Assembly: GCA_964017065.1 (NCBI GenBank)
Contig: OZ024789.1
Span: 7,196,191 to 7,260,190 of the forward strand
Length of the DNA stretch: 64,000 nt
Origin: Haliclona indistincta
Taxonomy: Eukaryota > Porifera > Demospongiae > Haplosclerida > Chalinidae
Reading direction: 5' to 3'
Shown here piece after piece: positions 58,781 to 64,000 of this stretch (the stretch's first letter is position 1; each line of letters opens with the position of its first letter). The notes under the pieces were generated by a model. It saw only the letters and a list, made by a program, of their open reading frames with translations, was not told where the DNA came from and did no database searches. A program made the position numbers and the translations under genes.

Positions 58781-59930
58781 ATGGCTACCGGCGGCCTTTT
58801 TACACAACCTGAGCACCTCACCAAGGATCGTCTCAAGTCAGAACTAAAGCGTCACCGAGTTTCCTTTTCTCTGTCACAGCCCAAGAACTACTATGTGCAG
58901 CTGTATCGTGAACGTGTGTTGACCCCCAGTGCTGGCCGAGCCAGTATCTCTACCCGCTACCGTTCAGAATTCTCATCTGACGAAGAAATAAGCAAAAGAT
59001 CAGAGCAGGTAATCTGTTATCCCTACTTGTTTTCATCACGTTGTCCCTCCCCTTTTAATACTCAGTATGTGACACCCACACGTGCCAAGCGTTTCACCAA
59101 GGTAGTCAGTCCAGAGTCATACATGGTTGATGTAGGCAAAATGCCTGATAGCGAGCTCGTCCATGAACTGAAACAACTAGGAGTAAGTCCGGGACCAATT
59201 ACTAGCTCCACCCGTGAAGTGTATCGACGCAAACTGGCTAAACTCAAAGCTGAAAAGACAAGAGGTGAGTGATATTATGATGAACATTGGTAGTTTATCA
59301 TCTGTATGTACACATAGGTGTGGTCCAGAGTTCATCTGTCACTACTGTCGCTAGTGAGAGTGATGAGTTCTCTAGCTCAGATGAAGCGACAGATGCTACT
59401 GAGCCACCACCACAGGTTAGCTAGACTATGATACTCGTGCTTTGTCATGTCTCTCTTTTGTATCCAGGTAAAGCGACCACCTGCATCACCATATCGTCTG
59501 CGATCACACCATCCTATTGCACAGCAAACCAAGCGTGTTGTCACGGTAAGCACTCTAGTGCAATAAAATTTAGAGTGAAAAGTGTTGTTAAGTGTGAAGT
59601 TTGACAGCATTTGTTGATTACTCTTGATTTGGTTCTAATTGACATGTCTTGTGTTCTTCTCTATAGCCTAAAAAGCCCAGCCAACCACCTGTGAAGCAGG
59701 AAGTGGCTGCCAAACCAACTTCAACTCCATTATTTGAGTCAGGAGGGGTGTGGTCATGGGTTGTTTGGTTGTTCTGGCTTCTTTTGACTATGGTAATAGC
59801 ATTTGTGGCTGGCTATGTAGCTTTTGACGTGTACCTGAGAGGATGGGGAGATAGCCATGTTGTCTCTTTCATCACTCCATACCTGCCCAAGACCACACCG
59901 GCTGCCACTGTTACTCCAGAGAAGAACTAA
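58781..59930 (+). CDS. TMPO: LAP2/thymopoietin-like inner nuclear membrane protein
   Basis: Five exons (58781-59008, about 59066-59264, about 59319-59416, about 59469-59545, about 59668-59930). The N-terminal LEM-like domain (LTKDRLKSELKRHRVSF...YYVQLYRERVL) parallels LAP2, including the following acidic FSSDEE. A second, true LEM domain follows (MPDSELVHELKQLGVSPGPI, then TSSTREVYRRKLAKLK). The tail is basic and Ser/Pro-rich with one membrane helix (WVVWLFWLLLTMVIAFVAGY) and a short lumenal end. LEM domains bind BAF and LEM-like domains bind DNA. The double-domain order is that of LAP2. Orthology to vertebrate TMPO is likely but not proven. Confidence 0.87.
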
Positions 59931-60099
59931 CACTATACCTGTATCACCATTCCCTTAAATATTATAGTTAGTTTCTTAGTTACACCTTATTAATTTTTAG
60001 TACACACACTAATAAAAATTATACATACATAAAAACAATCAAATGAAACATAACAATACAGTTATTTTTATAAACAGCTGTATGTCAATAATAATTAAG

Positions 60100-61647
60100 T
60101 CAGATTTGATGAGTTACTATAGCAGCTTTTTGATGAACAATAGTTTCATCAAGGGAACTTAGCATGCCAATAAGCTCTACTCGAAGTTTGCCCGGATTAA
60201 TACCTGCTTCATTTGATGCTATCGTGCTGGCTTCTTGAGCAGCAACACAGAAAAGACTGAGAGCATGTCCGCAATGATCGAGAGTGACAGTAGTTCCCTG
60301 ATCGTCAACACATGCTAGCACAGCAGCTAGTATGCTGCCAGCACACTGTATTGTTGAGTGAAGCTTATGCATACCAAACTGAGAGTTGTTGATCTCCAGC
60401 ATGATTTCTCCACTGGTCAACGTGTTTGTTTCATAGAGATGAACAATTGAGTAGCTCTGTGCTGCAAGTTTTACAGCCATTTCAAGAGCTGTTTGTGGAG
60501 TAATGTCCTTCATGCTACGGTCTCTGAATTGACCTGTATAGTATGTAATATAAAAATTCACATAATTCCAAACACAATACCTTTCTTGAGGACAGCAGGT
60601 AAAACAGTGCCTTTCCTTTGTATCTATTGAGAAGAAAATTATTTTGTTGTGATAAAAAGTCCATTTTACTTACTGCATTTTTTTTCTTGCGGATGAGCAT
60701 TGGAGAGCCTGCTGGCATGACCGGGGAATGAGTACCAGATCGGTTTCTTGGTAATGAGGCGTCTTTGCTTATCGTTAATGTATCCTTGCTCTTCATATCA
60801 TCATCTTCATCACAAAGCCGGCCAGCAACTAAAATAATAGTGCATTTTGAAAAAATAATGTAAAGTACTAAGTACATAGCAACTTTACTGTCTAAACATT
60901 ACTATAATGATATCAGGCTTCATTTATCAGCTACAAAAATATGCACTTACTAATTACAAAACTATTTTCGTTGTTAAGACATTAGACAATCAAATCATGT
61001 AGCAATTGTACGCATAGCTGACCTCTGTCCATGACATCCATGGTAAGAGCAGTTATGTCTCCCATCCGTCCACTGATAACAGTTGGCGAGCACTCATTCA
61101 TCACCTTTCTTGCAAGAGCTTTCTTTCGATCACACATACCAACTCCACAAGTCAATAAAATCAATGGGCATTGCATTGGGGTATATTTATCGATCATTTC
61201 TTCAATCAAATCTTTGGGTGCAGAAACATCGAGTACAACAGCCTTGCAATCAGAAAGCTGTTGTTCTATGTCTCCTATATCTATTGGGAAGAATGGAAGG
61301 AGTTACACGGGTGGGAGGATACTACAAAGTAACCAGGGAGGCTATGATTGCTAACCTGTTACCAATTCAGGGGTGGCTCCGACTGCGAGCAATGAACTCG
61401 CGGTAAAATCACACGAAACGGCGGGAAGAAGACACAACACAACTGGCCCTAGGGTTTTCACCAAGATCAACTCTGACCATTTCTCTCCCGGTTCTGGTTC
61501 AGAAACAAATTCCATAGACTTGCTGCGGACTGCAGGTGGAGCGGTGAACTTTCGTTTACTCGTCGGTGGAGTTGCAGACACTCTCCTACGAAATAGAGCA
61601 CTGAATGATGCACCAAGGGACTTGCTAACAATTTTCTCGTCCGACAT
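60100..61647 (-). CDS. unrecognised protein, five exons, about 394 aa
   Basis: Exons (minus) 61356-61647, 61023-61280, 60674-60828, about 60590-60632 and 60100-60536 join in phase. The start is MSDEKIVSKSLGASFSALFR, a basic Ser/Pro-rich leader. The middle has a compact alpha/beta-looking stretch (CKAVVLDVSAPKDLIEEMID then CPLILLTCGVGMCDRK). After a charged linker with Lys runs (IRKKKNAIQRKGTVL) comes an all-helical C-terminal region (TALEMAVKLAAQSYSIVHLY). No signal peptide or membrane segment. I do not recognise the family. It is head-to-head with RFT1, 124 bp apart. Confidence 0.72.
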
Positions 61648-61771
61648 AGTTAACAGTAATAGTGTTACGCTGCAGTTCTGCTTTCTTGTTGTTGAGCACT
61701 GCTGCTTGCTATAAATGCGTGGGCATACTAAAAGGGCGTGGTGTTAATAACTAACTAATAGTCTGAGGCAC
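61648..61771. promoter_or_regulatory. divergent start interval, unrecognised gene / RFT1
   Basis: 124 bp between start codons. Contains no obvious TATA; bidirectional promoter inferred. Confidence 0.5.
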
Positions 61772-64000
61772 ATGGAGTTGGGTAAACCAGAGGGTAAACC
61801 CTCGTCGAGTCGTTTAGACGCAGCTACTAAAGCTGTGTCCTTTAATGTCCTATTACAGGTAATGATCTCGCCTAATAGTCTCCTCGTGTGTGTACTTATC
61901 TATTTCCTGTATCTCACAGTTGCTTCTCAGAGTGAGCTCATTTACTCTTAATGGCATCATATTGCGTTATGTAAAGCCTAAGTTACTCGGTGTGGTCAAC
62001 TTAAGGTGAATATTCTGCAGACACAAGAGGTGGCAAACTTCAATGTGGGCGGGGCTTTTAGTAGGTTAACATTCATTTATTGTACAGGTGGACTTTGTTG
62101 TATGACACGATACTGTTCCTGGCTAGAGAACCACTTCGTAAAGCAGCTTTGAGTAGAAGTCATGCTGAAAGGAATTGGAGACACATTTTTAACTTACTCT
62201 GGATCTCGTAAGCAATTGATATTGAGATCAAATGCATGCAGGAGCATTAGCTTAGAAGGTTGAGATGATCCTAATAATTTTCCAATCTAAAAAATTGTTA
62301 AACATGTGCCTTTAAAATCCTAGATAAGATGTTTTAGTTGCTCGACCATGCATGCCTGCCATCAATTCCAGACAGTCACTGTGTTACAACTACAGACAGT
62401 CACTGTGTTACAACTACAGACTGCTCGTGTCTAGGGAGAAGGCAGTCCGGTCTCATGAGTAATTTTATTTTCAAGATATACGGTTCTATAAACTCTGTTT
62501 GGAAATTCACTTCTTGTATATATTTCACAGTATTCCTGTGGGTGTGGTAGTATCAGTATTGCTAACCATAGTATGGTTGAGTGAGCTACTGCCACAGCCA
62601 GATGTTGACTGGGACAGAGTAGGCGTGATCGTGTATGTCATATCTGCTCTGATAGAGCTGCCAAGCGAACCATTGTGGGTTATGGCTCAAGACACTGATC
62701 ATGTTTTTATAAAAGTAAGTCAGACATTGTTTCCAAAGCCATGAGAGTGTGAATTCTGTGCTAATACTTGTTTAACATACAATAGTTAGCACCAGAACTG
62801 ATTAACTATTGGTTAGACATGAGGCCAAGGAATCTGTATGATATAGAAGCCTGTAAATCCTGTTGGTCAAGATGTGTCTAACTAATTTAGACCGTACCAT
62901 TCTAGCAACTTTTGGTATACAGAAGCTGTTTCGACACAATTTTACAGCAGGTATCTATATGTTCATGCAATGTATTAAGAGACCTGAATTCAAATTACTG
63001 GATTCGTACACGCTATGGTCTAAATTGTAATTAATTGTCTATTCTAGTCATGATCCTATTACTTCTCTCACAGGTAGTGGCTGAAGGAGTATCACAAGGT
63101 GTCCGTTGTACATTAGTGCTTATAGGAGTAATAACTTCACCTCAGTATGGTCTACTGGTGTTCGCTGCTGCTCAGGTAAATTGATCAATTTGACCATAAA
63201 TCTCTTTTTGAACCTCTTTTTCAGTTTCTATGCTCAGTTACATATGTTTTATTCTACTATGGTTACTTTGCAAAACTATTGCTTAAAGGAACAAAACTAC
63301 CCATATCATCTTTATTCAATCTTCTTCCTCAAAGAGGCGAACAAGTAAACTTGTTTTTAAGTTTATTGTGTTAAATTGTTGTGTTTATACTTCAGTTTTT
63401 TAATACTCATTTATTAACTCTGTCGTGGAGTTTCTTCAAGCAATCTATACTAAAGCAATTGCTCACTAAAGGTATGATAATTTTGCATCTATTCTCTATG
63501 TATCTGCTTGTTCATCGCAGGAGAACAATTTGTAATGACATTTTTTGGTGTGCTCAGTTTCGCAGAACAGGGTTAGTACACTTATACACTTAACAAAAAA
63601 AAGATTTATTGTTTTTTTTCAGGTTTATATGATGTTATCAATAATCTTGGTTCGATTGTTGCTCGTGTGATTTTTCTACCAATTGAAGAGACGTTTTATG
63701 TATTCTTTGCCTCTACACTAGTGCGTGGTCAACCAGTACAAAACCAGTCGAAGGTAAGTTTCGTTCTCTGTCTAAGGATTGATCATGTGTTTACTATGGG
63801 GCAAAGGGAATGCCCCTGAGAATTATGGCTGCATTGCTAAAGCCTAGTTCACAATGGGTTGCAATGACTGTGCCACGTCACGTCACAAGAAATAGAACTC
63901 GTTTCTATCCTCGCGGCTGTAAAAAAAAATGCAGTTTTCACCGCGCCACATACGTGTTGCAACATATTGTGAACTAGGCCTAATGTAAACAGTGATATTA
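61772..64000 (+). CDS. RFT1: RFT1-type ER membrane protein for N-glycosylation, 3' end outside the window
   Basis: Exons seen: 61772-61858, about 61920-62004, about 62087-62207, about 62532-62714, then pieces near 63074-63176, 63225-63347, 63396-63472, 63522-63570 and 63622-63752. The translation follows RFT1: FTLNGIILRYVKPKLLGVVN, LLYDTILFLAREPLRKA, LPSEPLWVMAQ, LSWSFFKQSILKQLLTKGE, GLYDVINNLGSIVARVIF and PIEETFYVFFA. It is a multi-spanning ER protein needed for lipid-linked oligosaccharide assembly; whether it is the Man5GlcNAc2-PP-dolichol flippase is disputed. The last visible donor is at 63752, and the C-terminal exons lie beyond 64000. Confidence 0.93.
63840..63982. mobile_element. small MITE in an RFT1 intron
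   Basis: gcctagttcacaatgggttgcaa at the left pairs with ttgcaacatattgtgaactaggc at the right (two differences). About 143 bp, no coding capacity. Confidence 0.82.

Noticed and set aside
1..64000. CRISPR arrays, bacterial operons, tRNA or rRNA genes
   Set aside because: Repeats present are dispersed inverted-repeat elements or short tandem arrays; no regular spacers, no tRNA cloverleaf and no rRNA sequence were recognised by eye.

Overview
This window is intron-rich animal nuclear DNA, AT-biased and full of small inverted-repeat transposons. Gene content is metazoan: a LAP2-type lamina-associated protein, a KIND-FERM-PDZ scaffold, CFAP20DC, an SNX-BAR sorting nexin and a SUEL-lectin fusion. 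Very short introns (often 45-70 bp), start codons only 44-125 bp apart, and MITEs inside introns suggest an early-branching invertebrate, most likely a demosponge. That taxonomic call is inference; no rRNA or mitochondrial marker is present.

Left end (1-6.6 kb): the 3' part of a frameshifted BEL/Pao LTR retrotransposon, two MITEs, then the first coding exon of PSMD6/Rpn7 on the minus strand. The rest of PSMD6 is not visible, so the retroelement probably sits in a very long first intron. 6.7-22.5 kb: divergently, an SNX-BAR sorting nexin (10 exons, 385 aa). Its largest intron holds nested DNA transposons, including a 2.8-kb element with 38-bp inverted repeats, THAP-like remnants and a decayed SAP-SWIM-YqaJ nuclease gene. 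A 469-aa coiled-coil protein of unknown function follows. 22.6-26.1 kb: an intronless 1148-codon secreted GH78 alpha-L-rhamnosidase carrying two SUEL-type lectin domains, the strongest horizontal-transfer candidate here.

26.3-50 kb: a same-strand run of CPT1 (22 exons), ATP synthase gamma, CFAP20DC, TMA7 and a KIND-FERM-4xPDZ protein (FRMPD2/PTPN13-like, no phosphatase domain). 50-64 kb: compact genes, often head to head: CPT2 (minus), SETD6-like methyltransferase (plus), a GST (plus), APEX2 (minus), LAP2-like (plus), an unrecognised 5-exon gene (minus) and RFT1 (plus, cut by the window end).

CPT1 and CPT2, the two halves of the mitochondrial carnitine shuttle, lie about 14 kb apart with ATP synthase gamma between them. 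No operon-like regulation is implied by the sequence, but the linkage is notable. Gene models for SNX, the coiled-coil protein, ATP5F1C, TMA7 and GST were checked by hand for exon phase and close exactly in frame.
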